64,000 bases of DNA from Flavobacterium sp. HSC-32F16 (GCF_024171645.1 NZ_JALKAC010000001.1:930001-994000); one strand, 5' to 3'. Positions 53,081-62,270 are shown, counted from the first letter of the stretch. The notes: generated by a model from the sequence alone, not told the origin. Translations and numbers: made by a program.

Positions 53081-53545
53081 TTATTTTCTGATTGATAAAA
53101 AATACCAATCACCTACAGCTTTATCGGATAAATTTGAGTTAAGAAGAAGTTTCCATTTATTAGACCAATCAATCCATTTTGATTTACGTTCTTCATAATC
53201 CAACATAAAAGTATCATAAGTACCAAAACCTTTACCTTCACTTTCCAATTCGTCGTTTATCTTTTTATTTATTTTTCGTGCTTCTTCCCACCCTTCTTCA
53301 CTATCTCTACTATCCATTGTAAAGTTAAATAATGATTTTAAAAATAATGTTCGTCTTACCACTTCTATTGGTTTCAGGTTCTCCTCTTTGATATATTCTC
53401 TGAAAAATTCAATTTGTTTTTCTCTATCGAATTCTAATTGTATATTCTCATTAGTATGAAAATGTGAGCAAATAGGAACGAAATCACTTTTAATTTTGAG
53501 GTCCTGTGCATCAAACCATTCTAAAATTTTTTCTAAAGGCGTCAT
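53081..53545 (-). CDS. Hypothetical protein, unknown function
   Basis: A 154-residue cytoplasmic protein, helical and strongly charged, with many Trp/Phe residues (KILEWFDAQDLKIKSDF, EGWEEARKINKKINDEL, SKWIDWSNKWKLLLNS). No family is recognised. It stands alone among repeats and regulators in the accessory region; an inverted repeat with ACGGATTTCCGT lies ~200 bp upstream. An orphan cassette gene or small toxin/anti-phage factor is possible, but nothing in the sequence proves it. Confidence 0.5.
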   Translation of the reverse strand: MTPLEKILEWFDAQDLKIKSDFVPICSHFHTNENIQLEFDREKQIEFFREYIKEENLKPIEVVRRTLFLKSLFNFTMDSRDSEEGWEEARKINKKINDELESEGKGFGTYDTFMLDYEERKSKWIDWSNKWKLLLNSNLSDKAVGDWYFLSIRK

Positions 53546-53737
53546 AGTTTTTTTAAGTTTATTTAATTGTATTTCCCTAGTCAGTTTGTCAGTTTTAATT
53601 ATAATTATCCATTTCTGTGGTAAATTAGGGATAACTCATTTATATCATCACTAAAAAGCTTAAAGGATTCTGATTTTGTTAAAATTTTTACCATCCTATT
53701 TTACTTTATCAAATGTACAAAGGCACTTTCATTTTAC

Positions 53738-53755
53738 ATTACGGATTTCCGTAAT
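53738..53755. promoter_or_regulatory. Dyad ATTACGGA-TT-TCCGTAAT
   Basis: A perfect 8-bp-arm inverted repeat, followed at once by another CCGTA (53756-53760), so ACGGA/TCCGT half-sites recur. It sits between the XRE-like gene and the 154-residue gene and looks like a regulator-binding site; the binder is unknown. Confidence 0.5.
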
Positions 53756-53840
53756 CCGTATCATTAATTGTTGCAAATTTATTCTTTTTAGTAATAAAAA
53801 GGTTACCGTATAAATACCTGTTTTGAATTTCACTGAGTAT

Positions 53841-53869
53841 AAAAAAAGATGCCGAAGCATCTTTTTTTA
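53841..53869 (-). terminator. Terminator of the XRE-like gene
   Basis: AAAAAAAGATGC pairs with GCATCTTTTTTT around loop CGAA, with A/T tracts on both sides. It overlaps the 3' end of the gene at 53867. Confidence 0.85.
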
Positions 53870-54184
53870 TTTTTCTAGTCCGTAACCCTTTTTCACAAGA
53901 TTACCTTTATTTTTTTTACTAAATTTCAAATTATTATCCTCATCTTCAACTAATTTAAAAAAATCAGACAACGAAATTTCCAAATAGTCACATATAGCAA
54001 ATAATTTACTACAAGTAACATTGTGATCACTTGATGCATACCTTTCTAGACCAAGATTCTTTCCTATCTCAGCATAATATTCATTATTTTCCCCTAAAAT
54101 AGCCTTTCCACGTTGCGTGTAAAGTTTAGTTATTACAACAGTAATCGCCTTTGTTAGTTCTTCTATTTTTATCTGCTTTCTCAT
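53867..54184 (-). CDS. XRE-like helix-turn-helix regulator
   Basis: A 105-residue protein with a probable lambda-repressor-type HTH: LTKAITVVITKLYTQRG, YYAEIGKNLGLERYASSD (recognition region) and KLFAICDYLEISLSDFF, the usual last helices of XRE domains. The C-terminal ~25 residues are basic (SKKNKGNLVKKGYGLEK). A perfect 14-bp palindrome lies 37 bp upstream of its start, consistent with autoregulation. It may control the accessory genes to its left or mark the island's edge; the direct target is unknown. Confidence 0.65.
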   Translation of the reverse strand: MRKQIKIEELTKAITVVITKLYTQRGKAILGENNEYYAEIGKNLGLERYASSDHNVTCSKLFAICDYLEISLSDFFKLVEDEDNNLKFSKKNKGNLVKKGYGLEK

Positions 54185-54220
54185 ACTAACAAATTGAGTA
54201 ATAAAAAAATACGGTTACAA

Positions 54221-54234
54221 TTACACATGTGTAA
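54221..54234. promoter_or_regulatory. Palindromic operator TTACACATGTGTAA
   Basis: A perfect 14-bp palindrome, 37 bp upstream of the XRE-like start and 11 bp before a plus-strand TATATTTG box (54245-54252). It could control both directions. Confidence 0.6.
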
Positions 54235-54244
54235 ATGAAATTTG

Positions 54245-54252
54245 TATATTTG
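54245..54252 (+). promoter_or_regulatory. -7 box (TATATTTG) for the SusC leader
   Basis: A TAnnTTTG match; a second, TATTTTTG, lies at 54280-54287. Either would give a 5' leader of about 490-525 nt before the SusC ATG. No well-spaced -33 element is evident. Confidence 0.4.
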
Positions 54253-54328
54253 CAATGATATATAAATACATTTTTAATGTATTTTTGCGATACTTCATTA
54301 AAATATTTGAAGCATTCGCTTTGAATCC

Positions 54329-54434
54329 CGACTTAGAAACTGGTAATTTTTGCACACGGGAAGATAAGTAAGATGCTCACGTCATTGGCGTGGGCTCACT
54401 TATTCGTGTGCGGGTATACCAGTACCTTAAGTCG
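54329..54434 (+). ncRNA. 106-nt multi-helix hairpin in the SusC leader (possible cis-regulatory RNA)
   Basis: Five nested helices pair in order: CGACTTA/TAAGTCG (54329-54335, 54428-54434), ACTGGTA/TACCAGT (54339-54345, 54417-54423), GCACACG/CGTGTGC (54352-54358, 54405-54411), ATAAGT/ACTTAT (54364-54369, 54398-54403) and GCTCACG/CGTGGGC (54375-54381, 54389-54395), with loop TCATTGG. Small internal loops separate them, as in structured RNAs. The strand is assumed from the downstream gene. I do not recognise a named RNA family. Confidence 0.6.
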
Positions 54435-54439
54435 ACATA

Positions 54440-54499
54440 AGCTGAGTTCCACGCCTTTTTTTCTAAACTCTAGGCACTACTCCGCTTCCATTCTCAGCA
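54440..54499 (+). other. Leader segment with weak outer stem GCTGAG/CTCAGC
   Basis: GCTGAG near 54441 can pair with CTCAGC near 54493 around a C/T-rich loop carrying a T7 run. This is weak alone, but it lies between two strong hairpins. Confidence 0.3.
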
Positions 54500-54551
54500 A
54501 ATGCTCATCTTTCTAAGTCTCGTAATTATTAACAATTTTTGAATTAGTTAG

Positions 54552-54609
54552 TTGAGAAACACACTGCCCAAACCTAGCTGCAATATGGAGAAGCAGTGTG
54601 GCTTCTCAA
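54552..54609 (+). ncRNA. Second leader hairpin
   Basis: TTGAGAA/TTCTCAA (54552-54558, 54603-54609) stacks on CACACTGC/GCAGTGTG (54560-54567, 54593-54600), with a ~25-nt loop: 15 bp with one small internal loop. No T tract follows, so it is not a simple terminator. Confidence 0.6.
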
Positions 54610-54701
54610 TCAGTAAACTTTTAAACTTAAATGCCAATGAAATAAATTAACGAGTATATAAATTGAAGATTTAATATTCTTTCTATAATATAAAAAATGA
54701 C

Positions 54702-54732
54702 CCTCTACTGTAGCGACTAACTGACGTAGAGG
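54702..54732 (+). ncRNA. Third leader hairpin near the SusC start
   Basis: CCTCTAC pairs with GTAGAGG around a 17-nt loop, ending 44 nt before the ATG at 54777. It could affect translation initiation. Confidence 0.5.
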
Positions 54733-54776
54733 ACCGTAGCTAATCAAATCATATTTAACTAACCAATCCCGAAATT

Positions 54777-57700
54777 ATGAATAATTTTTCATTTTCCAAG
54801 GGTGGAACAGATATCTATTGCCTAATTTTTCTAGGTTTTCTTATATCTTTTTCGCCACTGTCTGCCAAAAATAACTCTCGGCAAGGCAAATTATCGCCAC
54901 AACAACATAAGGTTCAAGGCACTGTCAACGATGGTACTAATCCCTTACCTGGCGTAACCATTTCTATTAAAAATAAAAAAAACAATGCAGTAATTTCCGA
55001 TTACAGCGGTCAGTTCTCACTCTCTTGCTCTCCATATGACACTCTGGTAGTATCATATATAGGTTTTAAAACTTCTCTAATTCCCATTCAGGGACGTTCA
55101 GTTGTGAATATTATACTATCAACTGATACAAAAACATTGCAGGAAGTAATAGTGAATGCGGGTTATTACTCTGTAAAAGACAAGGAACGAACCGGAAGCA
55201 TTGCCAGAATCACATCCAAGGAAATAGGAACACAGCCTATAACGAATATTGTGGGAACCATGCAGGGTCGGATGGCCGGTGTAAATGTAGTTCAGGAAAG
55301 CGGTATTGCAGGCGGCGGCTTTCAAATTAATATCCGGGGACTTAATAGTCTTAGGACCGGTGCAAATTCACCATTTTACCTCATCGATGGCGTTCCATAC
55401 TCCAGTGATCCTATCAGCGACCGACAGACTTCTACTTCAATTCCCGGTGACGGCAATCCTTTGGCCAGCATTAACCCGAATGATATTGAGAGCATTGAAG
55501 TGCTTAAAGATGCTGATGCAACTGCAATCTACGGTTCAAGAGGTGCGAACGGAGTAGTTTTGATAACCACAAAAAAAGGAAAAACAGGAAAAACCACTTT
55601 CAACATTGACACTAACCATTCATTTGGTAAAGTAACAAAAATGATGACAACGATGAACACTGACCAATATCTTAATATGCGCAGGGAGGCATTTGCTAAT
55701 GACGGAATTACAACATACCCTGCTAATGCCTATGATGTGAACGGAACATGGGATCAGAACCGCTACACCGATTGGCAAAAAGAGCTTATTGGCGGGACGG
55801 CTGAAACATTTTTCATCCAAGCCACCGCAAGTGGTGGCACTGAACAATCACGATACCTCTTTAGCGGGAATTACAGAACCGAAAGCAGTGTTTATCCCGG
55901 CGATTTTTTATATAAAAAAGGCGGTGGCCGATTTAGTTTTAATCATAAGTCAGTAGACAATCGCTTCATTTTTAATTTTTCAGCAAGTTATATTGCACAA
56001 GACAATGATCTTCCGTGGATAGATTTTGTAACCTTATCACGTCAGCTTGCACCGAATGCTCCAAATTTATACGACCAATATGGAAACTTGAACTGGGAAA
56101 ACAATACTTGGGAGAATCCCCTAGCAAATCTACAAAGCAAAAGTTTAGCAAACACAACGGATTTGATCGCGAATTCTGTCATTTCTTATAAAATAATTGA
56201 CAACCTTTTAATTAAGTCCAATTTTGGATTTACAGACTTAAAAAATATTGACAGTCGCTCACTTCCTTCCACAATGTATAATCCATCATTTAATCTTACC
56301 AGTCAGCAATCATCAATTTATCAAAATCAGTTTAATAGAAACTCCTGGATTGTTGAACCGCAGCTAAACTGGAATAAAACTTTTGGACGCTCTTCATTAG
56401 ACATTCTTGCAGGTGCAACATATCAAAATCAAAAAAGCGAGAAATTAGCATTTCTCTCCAGCGGATTTTCAAGTAACAGTCTGCTTTATAACACTTCATC
56501 AGCATCTCAGACCGTTATTCTGAATAACGATGAAATCATCTATAAATATCAAGCCTTTTTTGGGCGTTTAAACTACACCTATGACAGCAAATATATAATT
56601 AATCTGACTGCCAGAAGGGACGGTTCAAGCCGATTTGGTCCTGATAAACAGTTTTCAACTTTTGGAGCAGCAGGGCTTGCCTGGATATTTACAAATGAAG
56701 AATTTGCAAAAAATAAACTTAATTTTTTAAGTTTTGGAAAATTGCGCACAAGCTATGGAACAACTGGAAGTGACCAGATTGGAGACTATCAATTTCTAGA
56801 CACCTACGCAAGTTCCAACTTAAATTACGGAGGCGTCATTGGCCTGCTTCCTGCCCGTTTATACAACCCTGATTTTAGCTGGGAAACAAATAAAAAGTGG
56901 GAAGGTTCCTTGGAACTGGGTTTTCTAGGCGACAGGATTTTTCTAACAACCTCCTACTATAAAAACCGGTCTTCTAACCAACTGGTTGGCTTACCTCTTC
57001 CCGGAACTACCGGATTTGCTTCAATTCAGCAGAACCTCAATGCAGAAGTGGAAAATTATGGACTGGAAGTAACCTTACGTCTAAATCCTTTTAAAACCAA
57101 AAATTTCACATGGACGGCTGACTTCAATATAACTAAAGCAGGTAATAAACTTCTCTCATTTCCCGGTTTAGAAAACTCAAGTTATAGAAGTCAATTTCTA
57201 GTGGGCCAGCCAACTACAATTCGAAAATTATTTAACTTCAAATCCGTTGATCCCCAAACAGGTCTTTATCAATTTGAAGATGTAAACGGTGATGGAATCA
57301 TTTCCTATGAATATGATCGCGAAACAGTTAGGGATTTCAATCCTGAATTTTACGGAGGATTGAACAATCAACTTACTTTTAAAGGACTGCAGCTGGACTT
57401 TCTTTTTCAATTTGTGAAACAAGAGAACTTTAATTTTGCTAATGCCCAGCGCTCGGCAGGACATTTCGCCAATAAACCAACTGAATACGTTGACAGCTGG
57501 AGTCAGCCCGGAGATATAGCGCCCTATCAGAGATATGCAACAAACACAAATCAATCAGCCTCACAACGTAGTGAATTCTTCAGTTTAAGTACGGGGGCTG
57601 TAAGTGATGCTTCATTTATAAGGCTTAAAAACGTCTCGCTATCCTACAATTTCCCTAAAGAGTTAACACCTAATATGGGCTGCCGTCTATCATTTCAGGC

Positions 57701-57812
57701 ACAAAATCTTTTTACAATAACTTCTTATAAGGGAGCGGATCCTGAATTTACAATAGGGGGTACATTACCGCCTCTGCGGATTTATTCTCTTGGAATGCAG
57801 TTTACATTTTAA
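54777..57812 (+). CDS. SusC/RagA-family TonB-dependent transporter (peptide-type locus)
   Basis: A 1011-residue outer-membrane transporter: an extended N-terminal signal region (hydrophobic CLIFLGFLISFSPLSA), a carboxypeptidase-regulatory-like domain (VQGTVNDGTNPLPGVTISI), a TonB-box-like LQEVIVNAGYYSVKDKE, a plug (INIRGLNSLRTGANSPFYLI, YGSRGANGVVLITTKKG) and the barrel ending LRIYSLGMQFTF. The genes that follow are SusD and an S9 peptidase rather than glycosidases, so the cargo is probably peptide-like. It is preceded by an unusually long structured leader. Confidence 0.95.
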   Translation: MNNFSFSKGGTDIYCLIFLGFLISFSPLSAKNNSRQGKLSPQQHKVQGTVNDGTNPLPGVTISIKNKKNNAVISDYSGQFSLSCSPYDTLVVSYIGFKTSLIPIQGRSVVNIILSTDTKTLQEVIVNAGYYSVKDKERTGSIARITSKEIGTQPITNIVGTMQGRMAGVNVVQESGIAGGGFQINIRGLNSLRTGANSPFYLIDGVPYSSDPISDRQTSTSIPGDGNPLASINPNDIESIEVLKDADATAIYGSRGANGVVLITTKKGKTGKTTFNIDTNHSFGKVTKMMTTMNTDQYLNMRREAFANDGITTYPANAYDVNGTWDQNRYTDWQKELIGGTAETFFIQATASGGTEQSRYLFSGNYRTESSVYPGDFLYKKGGGRFSFNHKSVDNRFIFNFSASYIAQDNDLPWIDFVTLSRQLAPNAPNLYDQYGNLNWENNTWENPLANLQSKSLANTTDLIANSVISYKIIDNLLIKSNFGFTDLKNIDSRSLPSTMYNPSFNLTSQQSSIYQNQFNRNSWIVEPQLNWNKTFGRSSLDILAGATYQNQKSEKLAFLSSGFSSNSLLYNTSSASQTVILNNDEIIYKYQAFFGRLNYTYDSKYIINLTARRDGSSRFGPDKQFSTFGAAGLAWIFTNEEFAKNKLNFLSFGKLRTSYGTTGSDQIGDYQFLDTYASSNLNYGGVIGLLPARLYNPDFSWETNKKWEGSLELGFLGDRIFLTTSYYKNRSSNQLVGLPLPGTTGFASIQQNLNAEVENYGLEVTLRLNPFKTKNFTWTADFNITKAGNKLLSFPGLENSSYRSQFLVGQPTTIRKLFNFKSVDPQTGLYQFEDVNGDGIISYEYDRETVRDFNPEFYGGLNNQLTFKGLQLDFLFQFVKQENFNFANAQRSAGHFANKPTEYVDSWSQPGDIAPYQRYATNTNQSASQRSEFFSLSTGAVSDASFIRLKNVSLSYNFPKELTPNMGCRLSFQAQNLFTITSYKGADPEFTIGGTLPPLRIYSLGMQFTF

Positions 57813-57830
57813 TATCAAAAGCAGTTACTT

Positions 57831-59225
57831 ATGAAAAAATATTTTTTTAAGAAAGTTTACTATATAAAGCTAATAATCTGTGGATTATTAACCATTAGTT
57901 ATAGTTGTGACAATTTTGTCGAAATAGAACAGCCTAATTCACAATTGATCACTGAGTCCGTCTATAGGGATGCTGCCACGGCAAACGCTGCTATGACTGA
58001 TATTTATGCGCAGATGCGAGAACAGGGTTTAATTACTGGAAAAATTAATGGCCTTTCCTGTCTTTTGGGAACTTATGCAGACGAGCTCATTTCATTTGAA
58101 GATGGAATTTATACAACAGCACCTTTTTATTCCAATACATTATCCCCATCAATGACATACATATCAAATATATGGAACAGGACATACAGCCAGATATATG
58201 CAGTAAATGCAGTAATAGAAGGAGTTGAAAATTCAACTGCACTATCACAAGATGTAAAAAAACAATTAAATGGAGAAGCTTTATTTCTCCGCGGCTTTCT
58301 ACACTTCCATCTTGTTAATCTATATGGTGATGTGCCTTACATTACTACAACAGACTATAATAAAAATAAAAATGCAGTGAGAATAAACAGCACCCAAGTA
58401 AATCAAAAAGTAATTAATGACTTGAAAGATGCAGCGAGTTTGCTTGGAAAAACATACAGCCAATCGGACAGAATCCGTCCAAATCGTTCAGCAGTTCATT
58501 CAGTACTGGCAAGAGTTTATTTGTATAATAATAATTACGAAGAAGCTCAAACAATGGCGTCGGCTGTTTTAAATGAAAAATCGTTGTATAGTATTGGTAC
58601 TAATCTCAATACTGTATTTTTAAAAGACAGCCCGGCCACAATATGGCAGTTATCAGCCGGCCCAAATGGTGCCAATACCTATCAAGGTGCTACCTTTATT
58701 TTTCAGGCGGGTCCGCCTTCCAGGGTTTCGCTTACTGAAAGTTTAATTAGTCAGTTTGAAACAAATGATTTAAGAAAAACTTCATGGATAAAAACCGTTA
58801 CAAATGGAAACAACACATGGTACCATCCTTTTAAATACAAACAAAACAACAATACAGCTGTCACTCAGGAAAATTCTATAGTACTGAGACTTGAAGAACA
58901 ATACTTAATCCGGGCTGAAGCCCGAGCCATGCAAGGAGAGCTGAACGGCGCAGTTGAAGATTTAAATGTAATCCGCAATCGTGCCGGATTATCAGGAACT
59001 ACCGCAGTTTCTCATAATGATATACTGAAAGCGATAGAACATGAAAGAAGAGTTGAATTATTCAGCGAATTCGGGCATCGTTTTTTTGATCTAAAAAGAT
59101 GGAATCAGTTAGAGAATGTTTTAGGTACAAAAACTGGATGGAACACAACAGATTCACTTTGGCCACTTCCCTTGTCCGAAATGAACTCAAATCCATTTTT
59201 AACTCCTCAAAATCCTGGATATTAA
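57831..59225 (+). CDS. SusD/RagB-family lipoprotein
   Basis: A 464-residue partner of the SusC transporter. A lipoprotein signal is seen (LLTISYSCDNFVEIEQPN). SusD/RagB helices include NGEALFLRGFLHFHLVNLYG, then RSAVHSVLARVYLYNNNYEEA, EEQYLIRAEARAMQGELNGA, and the terminal ELFSEFGHRFFDLKRWNQL and NPGY. The gene starts 18 bp after the SusC stop, in the same operon. Its ligand is probably a peptide, judging from the peptidase downstream (inference). Confidence 0.94.
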   Translation: MKKYFFKKVYYIKLIICGLLTISYSCDNFVEIEQPNSQLITESVYRDAATANAAMTDIYAQMREQGLITGKINGLSCLLGTYADELISFEDGIYTTAPFYSNTLSPSMTYISNIWNRTYSQIYAVNAVIEGVENSTALSQDVKKQLNGEALFLRGFLHFHLVNLYGDVPYITTTDYNKNKNAVRINSTQVNQKVINDLKDAASLLGKTYSQSDRIRPNRSAVHSVLARVYLYNNNYEEAQTMASAVLNEKSLYSIGTNLNTVFLKDSPATIWQLSAGPNGANTYQGATFIFQAGPPSRVSLTESLISQFETNDLRKTSWIKTVTNGNNTWYHPFKYKQNNNTAVTQENSIVLRLEEQYLIRAEARAMQGELNGAVEDLNVIRNRAGLSGTTAVSHNDILKAIEHERRVELFSEFGHRFFDLKRWNQLENVLGTKTGWNTTDSLWPLPLSEMNSNPFLTPQNPGY

Positions 59226-59226
59226 T

Positions 59227-61854
59227 ATGAGTCTATTTTTCAATACACAAAAGATTTTTTGCTGCATTTACAACTTTAGAGTTTTAAATCTTATTTTATT
59301 ACTATTCGCTTATACCTTAAGCGGTCAGGTAAAATTAAAAAAGAATATAACAGTTTCTGATTACAGTAAGTGGGGCACTTTGATGAATCAATCACTTTCA
59401 AAAAAAGGAGACTGGGCTTCTTACTGCATGAAGTATGACGACGCCCCAGACACACTTTTCGTGAAAAGCGTCGAAAATAAAATCAGCTTTCAATTCCCTA
59501 ATGCAAATGAAGGTATGTTTATTAATGAAAAGCTTTTCATTTTTTTAGACAAAACAAGATCACTGCACTTACTTGATTTAGAAAAAGGAACACTTATAAA
59601 ACTAGATAGTATCCAAAAATATTCTGTCTCAGCAGATAATCGATATCTAATAACATTAGAACAAAACAAAAAGGAAAACTTGTTGTTGATAAGAAATTTT
59701 GAAGGCAAAATTCTAGAGATGATTGTAGGGGTTAAGGAATACAAAATGAATAATTTTGGTAATGCTTTGGTTGGCTTTATTGATAACCAAGAGATTAAAA
59801 GTATTTTATTAATTAAACTTGGCGCAGTAATTTCAAAATTTAAAATTTTGGAAGGAAGCCAGGAAATTTATTCCAATTTAACGTGGAGCGAAAGCAGCGG
59901 CTCACTTGCATTTTTGGCTCAAAACAGTAAACAAAACCAAAACAAGTTATTTCATTATTTGGTTAAGCAAAATAAACTTTCCGAATTTATTCCTCAGAGT
60001 ACAGAGGACTTCCCTGAGGGATTTCAAGTAAGCGCAATACCTAATACTTTAACCATCTCCCCAGACGACAGCCGTTTGATATTCAATATTTCTAAAACGC
60101 TCAAATCTGAAATTCTCGATCCGGTCCAAATTTGGAACACGAATGATGCAGTTGTCTATTCAGAAAAAGTGCATTCAGGAGAATTAGACAATACGCTTAT
60201 TACAGTTTCATGGCAGCCTCAAAACGCAATATTTCTAAAAATAACAGACAAGGACAGACCTTACTGTACCCTGAACAGTTCAAAAGATTTTGCCTTGGTC
60301 TTTGGCTTTAATAAGGGCAAACCACAATACGACGAAAATCGAAAAGTAGACTACTATGTTACAGATCTTAGAACAGGCTATCAGCATCTACTTCTTGAAG
60401 ATCATCAGATGGGCCTGCACAACACCAGTATGTCGTCCAGAGGCACATACATTGCTTACTTAAGCAATAATGAATGGTGGGTCTATGATTTTAAGACAAA
60501 AGTTAAAATAAAACTTGCCAATACAGACAACAGAAATTTTGAAAACATAGAATATGCTCAGGGAAAAAAATCATATGGCATAGGTGGCTGGAGCTCAGAT
60601 GAGAAATATATACTGCTGTATGACCGTTTTGATATTTGGAAAGCTTCTATAGACGGAAAAAAAACTTCAAAAATAACCAGAGGTAGCGAAAAAAAAATAA
60701 AATTCAGAATAGTACCTGATGACAAGAAAGTTTTTTTTCCTAATTCAGGGAATATTGGCCAGGAACTAGACTTAGACAAACCAATTACACTATCCGCTAC
60801 AGGTGAAAATAAAACTGGTTTTTTTCTACTTTCTCCCAGAGGAGAGCTCAAAGAGATTAGCTATGGTAAATCTTTACATTCCAAAATATCAAAATCCATT
60901 AATGCTGATAAATTTATATACATAACTCAGTCCTATGACTCTCCTCCAAGTCTCGTTTATCTAAACCCTAACACACAGGAAAAAAAACTGGTCTTCCAAA
61001 GTAATATGCATCATTTTAATTATAATTGGGGCAGACAGGAATTCATAAAGTACAAAAATTCAGCAAATGAGGAGTTGAATGGAACTTTGTATTATCCTTT
61101 TAATTATGACGCTACAAGTAATTATCCAATGCTTGTATTCGTATATGAAGAGCTCAGCTATAGGAATCTATATTATACCAATCCTTCCCGATATAATTTG
61201 ACAGGATTTAATCTCTCGTCCCTCACAGCAGCAGGCTATTTTGTTTTAATGCCTGACATTAAATATAAAATCGGTGACACTGGTTTCTCCGCTGTCGATT
61301 GTGTACTGGCTGCGACTAAAAAAGTAATAGAATCAGGAATAATAGATAAAGAAAGGATAGCATTGATGGGACAATCCTTCGGTGGTTATGAGACTAATTT
61401 TATCGTTACTCAAACTAATCTCTTTAAGACAGCTATTTCAGGAGTGTCAATTTTTGATTTGGAAAGGATGTATTTATCAATAAGTGAAAGTGCAGGAAAA
61501 CCTGAATTATGGAGATTTGAATCACAGCAGTGGAGAATGGGTACTTCCTTATTTGAAGGAAGAGAAAATTATGAACGAAATTCTCCATCAACTTATGTGG
61601 AAAGTATAAAAACTCCAATGTTAATTTGGTCTGGAGCTGAAGACAGACAGGTAAATCCTGATCAAAGTGTTGCATTATATCTCGCGTTAAGAAGATTGGA
61701 GAAAAAAGGCATTTTACTTATGTATCCAACAGAATCACACTCTTTAATGCTTAAAAAAAGCCAGATTGATTTATATAATCGTCTTAATGATTGGCTGGCT
61801 TTTTATTTAAAAAATGAGCCTCCAAAAGATTGGATTAAGAAAGGATTACAATAA
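59227..61854 (+). CDS. S9-family (prolyl oligopeptidase-like) secreted peptidase
   Basis: An 875-residue protein with an N-terminal signal (LNLILLLFAYTLSGQV). The first ~600 residues form beta-propeller-like repeats; the C-terminal alpha/beta-hydrolase domain carries the catalytic triad: Ser717 in MGQSFGGYE, Asp in WSGAEDRQVNP and His in TESHSLML. This is the S9 (POP/dipeptidyl peptidase) arrangement. It begins 1 bp after the SusD stop, so it is fully cotranscribed with susCD. It would trim peptides taken up by the system in the periplasm or at the surface. A terminator follows. Confidence 0.92.
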   Translation: MSLFFNTQKIFCCIYNFRVLNLILLLFAYTLSGQVKLKKNITVSDYSKWGTLMNQSLSKKGDWASYCMKYDDAPDTLFVKSVENKISFQFPNANEGMFINEKLFIFLDKTRSLHLLDLEKGTLIKLDSIQKYSVSADNRYLITLEQNKKENLLLIRNFEGKILEMIVGVKEYKMNNFGNALVGFIDNQEIKSILLIKLGAVISKFKILEGSQEIYSNLTWSESSGSLAFLAQNSKQNQNKLFHYLVKQNKLSEFIPQSTEDFPEGFQVSAIPNTLTISPDDSRLIFNISKTLKSEILDPVQIWNTNDAVVYSEKVHSGELDNTLITVSWQPQNAIFLKITDKDRPYCTLNSSKDFALVFGFNKGKPQYDENRKVDYYVTDLRTGYQHLLLEDHQMGLHNTSMSSRGTYIAYLSNNEWWVYDFKTKVKIKLANTDNRNFENIEYAQGKKSYGIGGWSSDEKYILLYDRFDIWKASIDGKKTSKITRGSEKKIKFRIVPDDKKVFFPNSGNIGQELDLDKPITLSATGENKTGFFLLSPRGELKEISYGKSLHSKISKSINADKFIYITQSYDSPPSLVYLNPNTQEKKLVFQSNMHHFNYNWGRQEFIKYKNSANEELNGTLYYPFNYDATSNYPMLVFVYEELSYRNLYYTNPSRYNLTGFNLSSLTAAGYFVLMPDIKYKIGDTGFSAVDCVLAATKKVIESGIIDKERIALMGQSFGGYETNFIVTQTNLFKTAISGVSIFDLERMYLSISESAGKPELWRFESQQWRMGTSLFEGRENYERNSPSTYVESIKTPMLIWSGAEDRQVNPDQSVALYLALRRLEKKGILLMYPTESHSLMLKKSQIDLYNRLNDWLAFYLKNEPPKDWIKKGLQ

Positions 61855-61857
61855 AAA

Positions 61858-61887
61858 AAGCAGACAATAAAAAATTATTGTCTGCTT
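61858..61887 (+). terminator. Terminator after the susCD-S9 operon
   Basis: AAGCAGACAATAA pairs with TTATTGTCTGCTT. A second stem, CAGCCTTAAT/ATTAAGGCTG (61895-61921), lies beside it at the 3' end of the convergent DUF6520-like gene. Confidence 0.85.
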
Positions 61888-61912
61888 GATTTCTCAGCCT
61901 TAATCGATGATA

Positions 61913-62179
61913 TTAAGGCTGATGCGTAAGCAATTCAGTACAATCGGAAGCAGGTGTTGGTTTTCCATACATTTGATTATTGGATGCATCAACACAAAAA
62001 GCTTCGCTTATATTATTACACTCACGTACAGGCTCACAGTTAGAAGGTGCGATTCTTTTCCATCCCTGAACATCTGTAGTCTTGATAGCACTCACTGAGT
62101 TGCTGGTGCTCACTGCTCCTGCAGAAGCCAGTACAAAAGCAGCCACTGGCAGAAGTAATTTAATTGATAAAACTTTCAT
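61913..62179 (-). CDS. DUF6520-like small secreted Cys-containing protein
   Basis: An 88-residue protein with a signal peptide (LLLPVAAFVLASAGAVST). The mature ~65 residues carry four cysteines (SNCEPVREC, AFCVD, ASDCTE) and match the pattern of the small DUF6520 family found beside SusCD/MauE loci in flavobacteria. Function is unknown; it may be a secreted peptide whose cysteines form disulfides. It lies downstream of the MauE-like gene on the same strand (91-bp gap) and convergent to the S9 peptidase. Confidence 0.7.
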   Translation of the reverse strand: MKVLSIKLLLPVAAFVLASAGAVSTSNSVSAIKTTDVQGWKRIAPSNCEPVRECNNISEAFCVDASNNQMYGKPTPASDCTELLTHQP

Positions 62180-62270
62180 GATTTCTAAAATTTAATATGA
62201 AATAAAATTGATCTACTCTATTCTACAGGTTTTCGATCTCACCCCTGTTGCCGGCCCGACATATAACATT

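Noticed and set aside
40913..54240. Possible CRISPR array or integrase
   Set aside because: No regularly spaced direct repeats, and no tyrosine/serine recombinase or transposase motif is seen in any frame I read.
61907..62098. Plus-strand 63-codon frame opposite the DUF6520-like gene
   Set aside because: The minus strand has a clear signal peptide and Cys pattern; the plus frame is its shadow.
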